Assembly: GCA_011947345.1 (NCBI GenBank)
Contig: JAAVTG010000918.1
Location: 1-27,248 of the forward strand
Direction of reading: 5' to 3'
Length of the DNA stretch: 27,248 nucleotides
DNA from: Phytophthora quininea
Lineage: Eukaryota > Oomycota > Peronosporomycetes > Peronosporales > Peronosporaceae
Positions 10,850 to 20,431 of this stretch are shown here, piece by piece; position 1 is the stretch's first letter; every line of letters starts with the position of its first letter. Made by a program: the position numbers and the translations under genes. Under the pieces are notes generated by a model. That model was not told where the DNA came from. It saw only the letters and a list, made by a program, of their open reading frames with translations, and did no database searches.

Positions 10850-12860
10850 ATGACGATCTTGCATGCAACACTGATGCAACTCGACTAGAATGGGCTGCTT
10901 GAAGATCGTATAAACACTGGGTCTCCGAATCTTTCGCTGTTGAAAGAAAACCCCTACTTTCACAGAAATATTTGAGGTGTTTTTCCATGTATGTAATAGC
11001 AATTTGACGATATTGTCGGACGCTAATATCTTCGTTGGATCGAAGAAATGCTTCGTGGACGCATCCGTTGTAAGTCTTCCCATTCATGGGCCCATTTGCT
11101 TGAGTAAACCACAAATAATATGCAGACTCATCTAGGCGAGAGTTGCAAATTCATGACTTTATTCCATAAGAAAACAACTCCAAAATTCGGGCGAATAATG
11201 CAAGATTAACCGAAAAATCGAATATCATACTGTCGGGAAGGAATCTAGCAATCATTCGATGTTGTCCCGACCCTGGCAACCCTTTGTGGTACCTTTGCAC
11301 AAACATAAATTTTGTTCCCCACACGTATACACTTCGCTCCCTAAGCAGTGTTGCGGATCGTGGATGCACACATTTCAGACCCCCAAGAAGGTTGCCCACT
11401 CATTATGTGAATGAGTGGTAACCACAATTTTGTAACCTCGTCTACTTTGCTGCACCACCGCAAAATGCTATCAATATTCAACTGTAGAGAGCCCGTCACA
11501 GTAGGTTTTTACGAATTCTGTGGGAAAGTTTTCAGCAAGTAGTCCGTAAGATCCCTCTCGACATCTTTTTAACGATTGCGATTGTCATTAAGAAAGCTGT
11601 AGTTGCAATCAGAACTTAAAAAATCGTCAAATACAACGGGGCCAGATGATTCGAACATCGCCAGAAGATAATTTGAATCCCTTCAGTATGTTCGCTCCCG
11701 TTTTCCTCCAGATTTCTCGAATAAGCTTCGTCGCAGTCCCTCCAATACCAGATAACCCCATCGGTATCCCGTCTTTAAGTACGACATCAAAGATTTCTGT
11801 CATCTATCTAACTTGCGGAAGACGTTTTTGTTCAGACGCCCTCGCAATACTTCCGCCCAATCATATGACCTCTTGGACTGAGCCAAATGGAATCTTTCTG
11901 TATCCCGTAGGTATTCCTGAAGACCTCTTGCTTTTTTGTTGTTGTCGCTGCATTTGAAACGCCCGTCGGGACTCCCCACTGTCGTTGATACAGCTCCATT
12001 ATTACAAATATAAGCGCCCAATATTTTAATATCGCAGCGATGGTCGTCATATCTCCAGGTTCCAAGAATTGGACAAATCCAGTCGAATCCTTCCTGCTAT
12101 TTCTAATTGATGAACACACCAAAACCCGATGCGTAGGAAATGAAAGAAAATCATTTGATGAGTGGTCATTATTGAAACAAATCTGGTAAATTTCCAGTGT
12201 CACGAAGGGACATCAAACTTGTCAAACTTAGGCTGCCTTGCACCAAATATGTGGATTGCTTGCGCACACTAGGACTTGCAGTTGATGTCAATAATCGATT
12301 AATCTTTTCGTCAATATCACTTCTAATAAAAATACCCGAAATGGCTGTCGGTTTTTGATGTTCCCAATTCACCATTGATATTAACGACGTGTATCTCACC
12401 CGCTACCTGAATCCGGTTCAACGATGACTTAGTTGTTGTCTCCACCCCAGTTGAGGAAATGATGCGCTCCAATAAGTAATCGTTTGCTCCAATGAGTTGT
12501 TGTCCACTCCCCAATAGCGACAGACGATCGGAAACAATTTAGCAATCGTTCCGTTTTCGGTATCGAATTTTACTGACCCCACAATCAGGTCCAGATCAAT
12601 CTTGCAATGGTTCGCGATGACCTCGTGCTAACAAAATGCACGGTCAAATGCCGGTAGGAGTTGCTCATCGGAAGGTGGAACACTTCCTCGAGTTGATGAA
12701 ATGACCCAATTGCTTCATTAACTGCGTACTCATATCAGAAGTCATGACATCCCCAACATCAACATATTTTTTCTCGAGCCTATTAAAAATGGCTTTGTTT
12801 GAACTGTCTGGGCATATCAACATGCTTTTCCCGAATATGCTGGTTTAAACTGATCTTCTT
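10850..12860 (-). pseudogene. Decayed element resembling the region upstream of telomere-linked helicases
   Basis: Minus-strand fragments in successive frames keep a consistent order from right to left. A possible N-terminal part has CPDSSNKAIFNRLEKKYVDV (about 12760-12820). Next come KFDTENGTIAKLFPIV (about 12520-12570) and GIPMGLSGIGGTATKLIREI (about 11711-11770). Then SGQPSWGSEMCASTIRNTA (about 11344-11400), YHKGLPGSGQHRMIARFLPD (11232-11291), ISVRQYRQIAITYMEKHL (10974-11027) and LQAAHSSRVASVLHAR (10857-10904). From memory, the patterns 'GQPxRGxE...RN', 'YHKxxxxxGxxxxIxRFLP', 'YRxIAI' and 'QAxHSxxxAxxxYAR' occur in this order in the large proteins of fungal and oomycete subtelomeres that continue into a RecQ-type helicase. 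The helicase domain expected further left is absent: the match stops at the CT/poly-T repeat. Many stops make it non-functional. Confidence 0.55.
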
Positions 12861-13390
12861 GAGTCCGAAATAAACGCAGAAATCACATGAGTAACCCTAT
12901 TTTATCGGAAGTTGGTCAATTGCCGGCATTAATGTTGAATCAGGAGAAAGATACGGCCTCAAGACCTCCTCGTCCGCAAAAGTCAACCACCCAAGACATT
13001 GTAGCAACTTATCCGGATCCAAACGTTGCTTGTGAATTCGTAAAAAATGACCACACACTTGTTTTGGCGTAGTACGTAGCGCATATCTACATCTGGCGCT
13101 TATTAGTAAATGGTGATGACGCCAAGGCTCACTAGCGATTATGGCAAGCTTTCCGGCCCTGACCCCGAGCTCGGGAGCAGTACAGGTATAGCTAAGCAGA
13201 TCCTGAGAGCTAGAGCGAACCCGGCTGCCTTGCGATTCAGAGCGTCAAGACTATGGCGTGGTTGCTCTCCTGGGCTGCCCCAGTGGCAGGAGAGAGCAGG
13301 ACAAACGCGAGGATGTGAGTCTAGCTCACTTTGCATTTAGCAAGCAAGCGACTGTGGTGAAGCCAGTTTGAGAGTGACGGAAGTTCAAGG
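12861..13390. other. Stretch without a recognised gene
   Basis: It contains a 61-codon plus frame (12887-13072) reading MSNPILSEVGQLPALMLNQE, which has plausible composition but no recognisable family and no support beyond its length. Bases 13100-13340 are GC-richer, with overlapping short frames on both strands. The composition resembles the noncoding leader or long terminal repeat of a retroelement, but no matching second repeat is present in the window. Confidence 0.3.
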
Positions 13391-13394
13391 GGTA

Positions 13395-13525
13395 TCCACT
13401 TAAGTACGGTCGCCGCTTTAAGTGTGATTGCCATATTAAGTACGATCGCCAGATCGCGAAGATCGTCGACCACCGGAACCCGGATCGCTGATCGCTAGTG
13501 TCGACCACCGGAATCTCGATCGCCG
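13395..13525. repeat. Short degenerate direct repeats rich in GATCGC
   Basis: Three related copies of a roughly 19-base unit (TAAGTACGGTCGCC, TAAGTGTGATTGCC, TAAGTACGATCGCC) occupy about 13400-13452. Two copies of a unit starting GTCGACCACCGGAA follow at about 13465 and 13499. Together they form a local cluster of GATCGC-type motifs leading into a large palindrome. Confidence 0.7.
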
Positions 13526-13538
13526 GTCGCCACAGGAT

Positions 13539-13580
13539 CGATCATCTTGTGATCAGCGATCGCTGATCACAAGATGATCG
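13539..13580. repeat. Perfect 42-bp palindrome without a loop
   Basis: Two 21-base arms, CGATCATCTTGTGATCAGCGA and its exact reverse complement, meet with no spacer at 13559/13560. The symmetry stops outside the arms (T at 13538 against C at 13581). Such a structure can extrude as a cruciform. It may be a recombination product of the surrounding GATC-rich repeats, or a protein-binding or structural element of a mobile element. Confidence 0.97.
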
Positions 13581-13589
13581 CGAGTAGAA

Positions 13590-14340
13590 AAGTGAGAAAG
13601 AGAGTGCCCGAGCAGCTGCTAGGTGGACCGCGGAGTAGACATGAAGTACGAAGGGGTAGAGTAGTCAGTTCGCAATTTGCATCGAAGTAGATAAGTCAAG
13701 TAACACGTCGTTGTTCCCCAAGAAGCCAAGTTCGCTACTCCGTGCTCAAGGACTACCTCTGTAGAAGAATCGACCCCGATCGTCAAGGATAGCGGCGATA
13801 CGTGGCGATGCAGCGAGGTTCCGCGTGCTCAACCCAACCCAGAGTGTCACGGGAACGACACTATAAACCGAAAACCGTCGACGCAAGGCAAGGCAAAGGG
13901 CCCAACGATCGACGGCGGAAGAGACCACGATCTACCTAATCAAGCGATAGGGGTCAAGTGGACGAGTGGGGAGAAGATTGCCGGTGCGCAGACGTAAACG
14001 ACAGGACCCGGCGCATCCGAGGACAAGACAAAAGAAGAAGGAAACAACAACCGACTGCGTGAGAAGCTAATCCCCGCGCGATCACCAACCAAGACCTCAA
14101 GACTTACGATTTCAAGTTAACCCCTGCCAACAACGCTACCTCCCATCGGAATTACGTCAGTGCAAGCTCCGAGGAAAAGCGACGTTCCAAGAAGAAGAAG
14201 GCGACGTCGCTTTGTGCTCTGGAAACTCGCCCGAAGCTCGGCGATCGGACCGTGATCGCGAACTTTGACGTGCGCTCCACCACACGACTAATACTCTTTT
14301 ATCGTTTGTGGGAGTCTCATCTCCCAAGCAGAGTCTTTAG
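13590..14340. other. Noncoding stretch, retroelement-leader-like
   Basis: Purine-rich, polar-codon-like sequence with no frame over 60 codons. The texture (many GAAG/CAAC blocks) recalls the untranslated leader after the 5' LTR of Ty3/gypsy elements. No primer-binding site, polyprotein or second LTR could be shown. I see no gene here. Confidence 0.25.
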
Positions 14341-14754
14341 TTATGCGAGAACGGCACACAAACCCACTTTAGCGTTGTATAAAAGTCCAACTCGCGAAGT
14401 ACCCCTGGGTGCAATTGTCACGGTAGTGTAATTTAGAGATCCCATATCCGCTCTAAATACACACGTATTACTCACATGGGGGCGTAAATTGTGAGGATCT
14501 ACAAGCTCATTTGTATAATTAGGACAGCGGACTACTCCATTCATTCTTTCCACTTTGTATATCTTCGAGTGGAAATTTGCACTCGGCTCATTTTTGATGC
14601 GGTTGTCGAACGCGATTTTGTCTTGCTCTGCGTAATATAAGCGTTGCGTTACAGCTCTTGTATTGAACGGAAAGTTGGGATGGATGCGTTGGCATTGATG
14701 TATTTCTGTCGGCATGCGCCCTCTGAACATTGTAACCAACGATAACGTGTGCAC
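14341..14754 (-). CDS. Hypothetical protein, 137 codons
   Basis: The longest clean minus-strand frame between the decayed helicase-like element and the subtelomere. The product starts MHTLSLVTMFRGRMPTEIHQ, continues through a basic/polar region (AEQDKIAFDNRIKNEPSANF) and contains two Cys residues in the middle (about residues 78 and 97). Composition is balanced, without the R/P/S bias of chance frames. No signal peptide or membrane segment is visible, and I do not recognise a family. A 30-base tandem duplication spans its start codon region, so the true start is unclear. It may be part of a longer decayed minus-strand gene extending to about 15040. Confidence 0.35.
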   Translation of the reverse strand: MHTLSLVTMFRGRMPTEIHQCQRIHPNFPFNTRAVTQRLYYAEQDKIAFDNRIKNEPSANFHSKIYKVERMNGVVRCPNYTNELVDPHNLRPHVSNTCVFRADMGSLNYTTVTIAPRGTSRVGLLYNAKVGLCAVLA

Positions 14755-14791
14755 ATTAGTGGTAACCTACGATAACGTGAGTACATTAGTG
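14732..14791. repeat. 30-bp tandem duplication
   Basis: Two adjacent 30-base copies (14732-14761 and 14762-14791) share GTAACC, GATAACGTG and ACATTAGTG blocks and differ at about three positions. Because 30 is a multiple of three, a frame through it is preserved. Confidence 0.9.
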
Positions 14792-14951
14792 GTGTAATGA
14801 AACTTCTTGAGAACCCTGTTCGTGGGTAGTCGTAGCTCAAGCGCTATCCGCGCGTCGTTCCGACGGGGTTCGCTGTCTGTTTCCAACTGATCGAACTCTG
14901 TCTGGCCGACAGGGAGCCAATTCGACGTCCCCGTCCCGGAGATGCCTCCAC

Positions 14952-14965
14952 CTTTTTTTTTTTTG
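14952..14965. repeat. Poly-T tract
   Basis: About 13 consecutive T between GC-rich segments. It is poly-A on the minus strand and could mark an old retroposition end, though no matching element is recognised. Confidence 0.8.
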
Positions 14966-15004
14966 TGTATTTCCTTTTCCGTCGGACACCTGTCTGTCAC
15001 CGAC

Positions 15005-15235
15005 GCCCGTGAACTCGACACCTGGTCGGTCCTCAACAACACCGTGAGCGAAGCAGCACGTCTGCTACTTGTCCTCCGTGAGCTAGCTGCTTATCACCGC
15101 TGCCCTCCGTGAACTCGCCTGCTTTCGCGGCGGTCCTGATCACCGTGAACTCGACGCTGGTAGCGCCGGCCCTAAACACCGTGAACTCGGCACCTGTGGC
15201 GCCAGTCTTCAACAACGTCCGTGAGCGCGACACTG
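15005..15235. repeat. Degenerate ~36-bp minisatellite
   Basis: A motif close to CACCGTGAACTCG recurs at about 15007, 15040, 15076, 15107, 15142, 15178 and 15217, with spacing near 31-39 bases. The clearest copies (15107-15217) are about 36 bases apart, giving a 12-residue repeat on the minus strand (GAEFTVFRAGAT, SVEFTVIRTAAK, AGEFTEG). The in-frame periodicity is a result of the 36-base unit. Whether it was ever translated is unknown. Confidence 0.75.
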
Positions 15236-15640
15236 ATGGTGTCTCCGCCCTCTGCTTCCTGGTGTCCTGTCCGTCACCAGCTAGCTCTGCGGTCCCGACC
15301 CGCGGCTCAGCTGCCGTCCCGCTCGCTGTCCTCCTCGCGCTCCTGCGCGTGTCGTCCGCCTACCGCGGCTCCTTGAGTTTCCCGTCGTCTTGAGTTGTCC
15401 GGCGCAAATTCCCGAGTGAGGCCTTTTGTTTGGTCGCGCTGCGAGGCCTCTGCTAACCACGACCTTTCGTTCGCCGGCTGTTGCGGTGACATCTTTCTGC
15501 TGACGACCGCTCGCGGCGAATCGTGCGGCTGCCAGCCGTCAGTTTCGCGTCGTACACAACTTGTGCTTTCGTCAGCAAGCGTGCGTCGAGCAGGATTCAC
15601 GGCTATTCCAACTGCGCCGTCATCGTCCTTGTAAGGTTGC
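15236..15640. other. GC-rich stretch with short opposed frames
   Basis: Frames at 15307-15600 (minus) and 15395-15634 (plus) overlap. Neither product is recognisable, and both have the S/R/A bias of GC-rich chance frames. The stretch ends abruptly at about 15640, where composition becomes AT-rich. Confidence 0.3.
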
Positions 15641-17380
15641 TGCCACGCCCTATTACAGTGGTAACAAAGAATTAGATTGTACAGTAAATGGTGCTGAACC
15701 TTTGTTTATATCGTCTCGTTTGAAGAGATGAGGAATACGAAGTGGACACGTGGCATCCAGTATGCTTTAGGTCTAGCCTATTTCAGGTAATCACTAAATT
15801 GATGACCGCAAATTTCTCGTTGGCATCACTCACCTCCGTTTTAAGAGCTGATACTTCCTCTCAAGAAAATACCCAAAGTGTTATTGAGAGGTTACCTGTC
15901 CTGTCCTTGAGCTAATAGGTTGCTTTGGTTCCTTCGCTAGCCCGAGGAAGTATAAGGGAAAAATGACATCATTGCGTTTATGAGTTTTGGCATGTTTTTG
16001 ATTGTGTTTCTGTTCACTCATCAAAACTGGAATGCTGTCTTGCGAATAAGGCTCATCACAAGCCGCGCTGTCGAAGCTTAAGCCGACGAGTTGTCGTCAA
16101 ACGGAAATCGTTTTTGTCGATAAAGTCCACCAACTTGATTTTGCGCATTCTTTAACGTGCAGCACACCGTGTGCCCTTCCGTGCTGGAAATAATCACCGA
16201 CTTAATAAATATGTAGCCCAACTGGCGGTCTCAAATCTGGCACAGCGATATGAAAGGAACGGCATTCTTGCTTCGGTAGTCGTGGATATTTATTGCCATC
16301 GTACCGGTTCTTGAATGTGGGGACGAGCTCTGAGCGTGATAGTGCGTAGAGCACATGCGCGCGCGTAGCAACTTGCCATTGATGATCTTCACGCGTTAAG
16401 CGGACCTGTTCTGCACCGAAATCGATAAGAACTTAGCCAAATGAGCTCTCCGCTGCACCGCCTCGGCGTCCTTGAGGAAAACAGCCAATTGATACCAAGG
16501 CATGCCTACTGGTGAACTAGTCCTATCGCAGTAGCGGCATGTCCATCACGTGGTAGCACATAGAATCGTTCCTGCAGCACCACGCCGGACCATCTTGCGC
16601 AGCTCCGCGAGCTTCATTTTGGTCTGTCAATCTCTATTCGACCTGCTGCGGCATCAGCGTGGCTCGCCCGCTAAGGTACGTCCAGCTCAAGCCAAACAGT
16701 CCGCACTGACTGTATACCACTCACGCTTCTAGTACCGCTTCTGTGCGTTCTGCTTCTTCTCCGCGAGAGTCTTGGACATCGCTCAGTTGGTATTTTTTAC
16801 AGGTCACCGACGGGGTCAGGCCACGATTGGTCACGGACAGCAAGTATTGTCATTTTCAAATGCTGTGTTTTATATGACAAGGGGGCATCTTTACAGTGAA
16901 CTGTCGCGTTAGCGTGCAGCCAGATAGAGCCGAAAACTTGTTGATAAGATGCGAAATGTTCACAACGTCATTTTTAAAGGGAAAAGAATGTTTAGGGGAT
17001 CCTGCAGCAGCACAACTAAGAAACTTAGATGGCGGAAAAGCTCAGGGAAGTCAACTACGGGTTTAAGAAGCAGGATTGAAAGTCAAGGCAATACGAAGTC
17101 GAGTTTGGGATCGCTTTAAGACAACTAACTGTGACCAGACCGGCCGGTGACCTGAAAAATAATCTTCCACTCCGTTCTGCTGAATCCGGTGACTATTATC
17201 GCATTGAAGCACTTAGTCCATGACGCCTTGCCTCTTGACACCGCGCCTCGGATCCATATTGCTAGCCTACAGACAAAGCAACAATTGGACTATGGGGCGC
17301 GCAAAAACAATAATGAAACAGATTATTACCTAAAAACATTGGTTAATATATAATCACGCGTCAACATCGATTGCCGACAG
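15641..17380. other. Long stretch without a recognised gene
   Basis: Base composition is mixed and stops are frequent in all frames. On the minus strand, short coding-like pieces occur, such as MSKTLAEKKQNAQKRY followed by a stop (about 16735-16785) and MKLAELRKMVRRGAAG (about 16570-16620). They may be remnants of one decayed gene, but I cannot name it. Nothing else is supported. Confidence 0.35.
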
Positions 17381-17386
17381 GTCTGA

Positions 17387-17904
17387 ATGGCGTTCGCTAA
17401 GTTGCTAGCGACATATCCAGAGCTGCGACGACGCATACGCGAGGCGGCGTCGCCTGTGGAGGTCGCGAGCGTCGAGAGAGCGGCATGGTCGGCTCGGCCG
17501 CCCAACCGGCTTTCGCGTGTGAGTCCGATACCGTCGATGCGGTGTCGCTTGCATCGCTTCGGGACTGTGACGTTCGGTATTTTTACGGCTGGTTGCAAGT
17601 GCTATCTGTGAACGGGGATTGATAAAATTGCCATTAGAGAGTGAGCGTTTGGAGATACCGATGCATAATGAGCAAGACATCGTGGTGATTTAGATAAGAC
17701 CAGACTCCAGCACTGGGCAGTGCCAGCATGCCCTTTGGTACGACCCGGCGATGCAGGAGAAACTGATGGACCCGTTTAATTACAGACAGCTACACCAGCG
17801 AGGCCAGCGGCTTCGAATCGCTGTCCTTCTGGGACCTGAATGCGCCAGCCAGAGTGATGACCCCCACGTCGCTGATAGACCTATACCACAACATTAACGT
17901 CTAA
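17387..17904 (+). pseudogene. Unrecognised decayed gene on the plus strand
   Basis: Three coding-like segments follow each other in different frames. The first starts MAFAKLLATYPELRRRIREA (17387-17480). The second is CESDTVDAVSLASLRDCDVR with RYFYGWLQVLSVNGD, stopping at 17620-17622. The third has ALWYDPAMQEKLMDPFNY (about 17728-17785), then, after one frame change, YTSEASGFESLSFWDLNAPA, ending LIDLYHNINV and TAA at 17902-17904. The last part has the aromatic/acidic character of a genuine C-terminus. I do not recognise the family. Frame changes and a stop between segments argue for decay, although an intron near 17623-17720 is possible. Confidence 0.4.
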
Positions 17905-18000
17905 CCACGACTATAGAGTCGCCAAACACGGATATCAATGGGGTGGGTGGCATCCTGTCTCGACAACACTAAGCAGTAGAACAAATCGAACCCATTTTAA

Positions 18001-18752
18001 CAAGGATTGTCTGACTCAACCAGACCGAAAAACGGCATTTTTCGGGGTAGTCTGAAAACTAAAATCTCCAGTTTTGTAAATTAGCCCACAATATTTTTAT
18101 GCCATTAAATTGACGTTTTTTTAAAGAGAAGTGGGGGTAGTGGCATGATCGGATCTGTTTTGGTTATTGAATTATCGTAGGTCAAACATGGCATTCTAAG
18201 CAAAATGGCTTCGACTTTTCTATAAGCAAAATAAAAATTTCGTTCGATTGGAATATTATTTTCACATGGCGTCTTTGCTCTTGGGCTACCTATGCCATAT
18301 CTAGTTGTTTAAGTAAAATAATAATAGTTCCTGAAGATATAACATGTCTAAAACGGTAGCATAGTTGGTCATTTTGAGTTTTTCTTCAAGGAGCTGTTTT
18401 TATCGGGGCATCTAGGGCGCTGCACGTGAATACACACCTTAACGCAAACGTTTAGGCAATATTGAAAGCGCTGTGATTGGATGTGTATAACTAGTTTTGG
18501 CTAAGGTGCCATCATTTTAACGAAACACTTAGAGACATACCGACAATTTTTCAAAACGCTGAACTTGCCACCTCCTACGTATCATGTAATAGAAGGTGAA
18601 TGGACGCTATTTCCGCGGTACAACCTAGCCCACTATGTTTTTATACCATGACATGATGAATTGTCACAGTTTAACGACGCCTCATATCTTTTTGGTAAAA
18701 TTAGTTTTCGACCCACTACGAAAAGTGGCCTGGTTGAGCCAGGCAATCCTTG
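18001..18752. mobile_element. 752-bp nonautonomous inverted-repeat element flanked by TTAA
   Basis: The left end CAAGGATTGTCTGACTCAAC matches in reverse complement the right end, which reads CAAGGATTGCCTGGCTCAAC on the opposite strand. Similarity continues for about 50 bases through CCAG(A/G)CC and a GAAAACTAA block, with gaps. TTAA lies directly outside both ends (17997-18000 and 18753-18756), consistent with a TTAA target-site duplication as made by piggyBac-type transposases. The interior is AT-rich and has no transposase frame, so the element would depend on a transposase supplied elsewhere. Two related direct copies of TAGCCCAC(A/T)AT(A/G)TTTTTAT lie inside, near 18084 and 18629. Alternatively TA could be the target site. 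Confidence 0.75.
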
Positions 18753-18899
18753 TTAAAGGGAAATACATGTAAAAAAAAACTTTATGGCTATCTTTTTTCT
18801 TCTTCACCTTACCGCCGCTTCTCAGTTACTCTAATTCTATTTTTTTAATGAAAACGACAGACCCATGCCATACCAGTTTGCTTACCTTGATCTGTGTGC

Positions 18900-19067
18900 A
18901 TGTATACGTCATCTCAAAAATTTGATGTCACCGAACAAGACCTTCACACTGTCTTCAACTTTCAGAACGAAAGCGTGGCCCTGGTCGTTTCTGAAGTCGG
19001 CATCATAGCCACCGACGACATAATATCCGTCGTGAAGAAAGAACCTTTTAAGGCTTCTGAGCCATGA
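18900..19067 (+). CDS. Small hypothetical ORF, 55 residues
   Basis: A plus-strand frame from ATG at 18900 to TGA at 19065-19067 encodes MYTSSQKFDVTEQDLHTVFN, then a V/A/I-rich stretch and a basic end (VVKKEPFKASEP). Composition is protein-like and codons are not low-complexity, but the length is short and the family unknown. It starts about 150 bases beyond the TTAA-flanked element and could be a fragment of an older gene. Confidence 0.3.
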   Translation: MYTSSQKFDVTEQDLHTVFNFQNESVALVVSEVGIIATDDIISVVKKEPFKASEP

Positions 19068-19080
19068 AGTGCTAGCCCCC

Positions 19081-19660
19081 CTTCCCCGTCCCGCTCGCAG
19101 CGAAAGCTCTTATGGAGATTGGTTTGTTGCTCTTCATCAAGACATTCACGAAAGCCGTCAGCACCGTTGCCTCCAATTCACGTGCACGGAGCTTGCGATT
19201 CTTGCCTTCAGCGATAAATTCATCCAGGAGATTTTCGGGTACGGCATCTCCGTGTTTTGAAGGGTAGCGGCAAGTTGAAGTGCCCGATACATGCACAACC
19301 CGTAGCCATCAGCTTCGATAGAACGAAACTTTTCGCAATGCGAGTCAAAAGACGAAAGTCGTGAAGACTCATTTCCTCTTGGGGGTACCTTATCTTTCTC
19401 TGAATGGCGAGGTTGACATCACTACCGAAGCCTTGCTTTACGAGAGAGTCAACATCTTTATAGGCGTCCTCACATTCCTCCGAACCTCTGACGGGATACC
19501 ATAGCACGTGGCATTATCTAATGCTGCGGTTGTAGTCGAAGATTTGCTTAATATCGTCCATACTGGGTAAGCTCGTCTGGCGATGCGGGATGAACCGAAT
19601 GCAAAGATAACGTGCCAAAATCCCCGCTGACCATGGAGGCAAAATTGACATTTAACAAGC
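19081..19660 (-). pseudogene. Decayed minus-strand gene, possibly OTU-like protease of a mobile element
   Basis: Coding-like segments run right to left across frames. They are TAALDNATCYGIPSEV (about 19490-19540), EECEDAYKDVDSLVKQGFGS (about 19415-19485), RYPQEEMSLHDFRLLTRIAK (about 19325-19390), FRSIEADGYGLCMYRALQLA (about 19272-19332) and NLLDEFIAEGKNRKLRAREL (about 19175-19235). The ADGYGLCMYRAL stretch resembles the D-G-x-C-x-(Y/F)-R-A catalytic segment of OTU-type cysteine proteases, but with two extra residues between the G and the Cys. OTU domains occur in some eukaryotic transposable elements. Three frame changes are needed, so it cannot make one product as written. The satellite array starts directly beside it. 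Confidence 0.35.
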
Positions 19661-20307
19661 AATCAGCGATTAGAAACGACAACAACGGCCGCACACACCC
19701 GTTTTGGCTGAAACCTTATGGAAGGATGTTCTCATAAGCGAAGAGTACGATGGCGATAGTCCGAAGTGACAGAGACAGGACCATTATCCGATTACCGATC
19801 AGCAACGACAGCTACGGCCACACAGACCCGGTTGGGCTAAACACTTCGAAGACAACATTTTCGTATATGGAGAAAACGATGGTGATACTCGAAGTGAACA
19901 AAAACAGGCGCATCGGCCAATCAGCGATCAGCCAAGATAATGTCGGCTGAAACACCCGGTTGTGCTGAAAACTTGGTGGACTACGTTTTCTTATACGGGG
20001 AACAAGATAGTGATAGTGTTCTATGATAGACAGGTACATCATCCAATTAGCGGTCAGTAAGGGCAAATACCGCCGCACACAGCCGGCTGGGATGAAAACT
20101 TAATGGACTACATTTTAGTACACGTGGAACAAGATGCTGATAGTTCCATGTGTTAGAGACAAGAGCATTATCCAATCAGCGTTCACAGCTGCCATTGAAG
20201 GCATCGTATGGCCGAATGAACCGAAACTGTGGACAGATATGTTTCGATTGGAGGTGAAGACGCCGGTGGGACTTCAGTAAGAATGTAAGGTGCGCTAATA
20301 CAAATAA
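19640..20307. repeat. Diverged 129-bp satellite monomers (proximal array)
   Basis: Five diverged copies of the monomer are marked by CAATCAGCG-like boxes at about 19660, 19789, 19918, 20044 and 20173 (spacing 129, 129, 126, 129). They share GAAAAC, ATACGGGGAA and GATGGTGATAGT blocks with the distal units. The last part (about 20180-20290) is a diverged copy of the sequence that ends the monomer block in each distal unit. This is therefore an older, partly degraded unit at the proximal edge. Confidence 0.9.
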
Positions 20308-20431
20308 TATATATATATGGTCGACGCTACATATGTATCGCACTAAAATGACGTCGCGTTATGGGCTCTATTTTGGGCTTTTGCTGCTGTTTATTCCTGT
20401 AGCGCGCTGCTTTTTAGCGCCCAAATGAGTA
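20308..20431 (+). repeat. TA-flanked ~123-bp module, copy 1
   Basis: Runs from the TA repeat through GGTCGACGCTACATATG to AGCGCCCAAATGAGTAC. Its ends carry a short imperfect inverted motif (GGCGCTA-like in the other copies, against TAGCGCC). This and its flanking TATATA suggest a miniature inverted-repeat element. It contains a 26-codon frame from ATG at 20348 (MTSRYGLYFGLLLLFIPVA...). This copy differs from the others at about five positions. Confidence 0.75.

Noticed and set aside
13590..14340. Complete LTR retrotransposon
   Set aside because: No second LTR, primer-binding site or polyprotein frame could be found in the window.
15395..15634. GC-rich plus frame as an effector gene
   Set aside because: No signal peptide, RxLR or LFLAK-type motif is visible, and composition matches chance frames in this GC-rich block.
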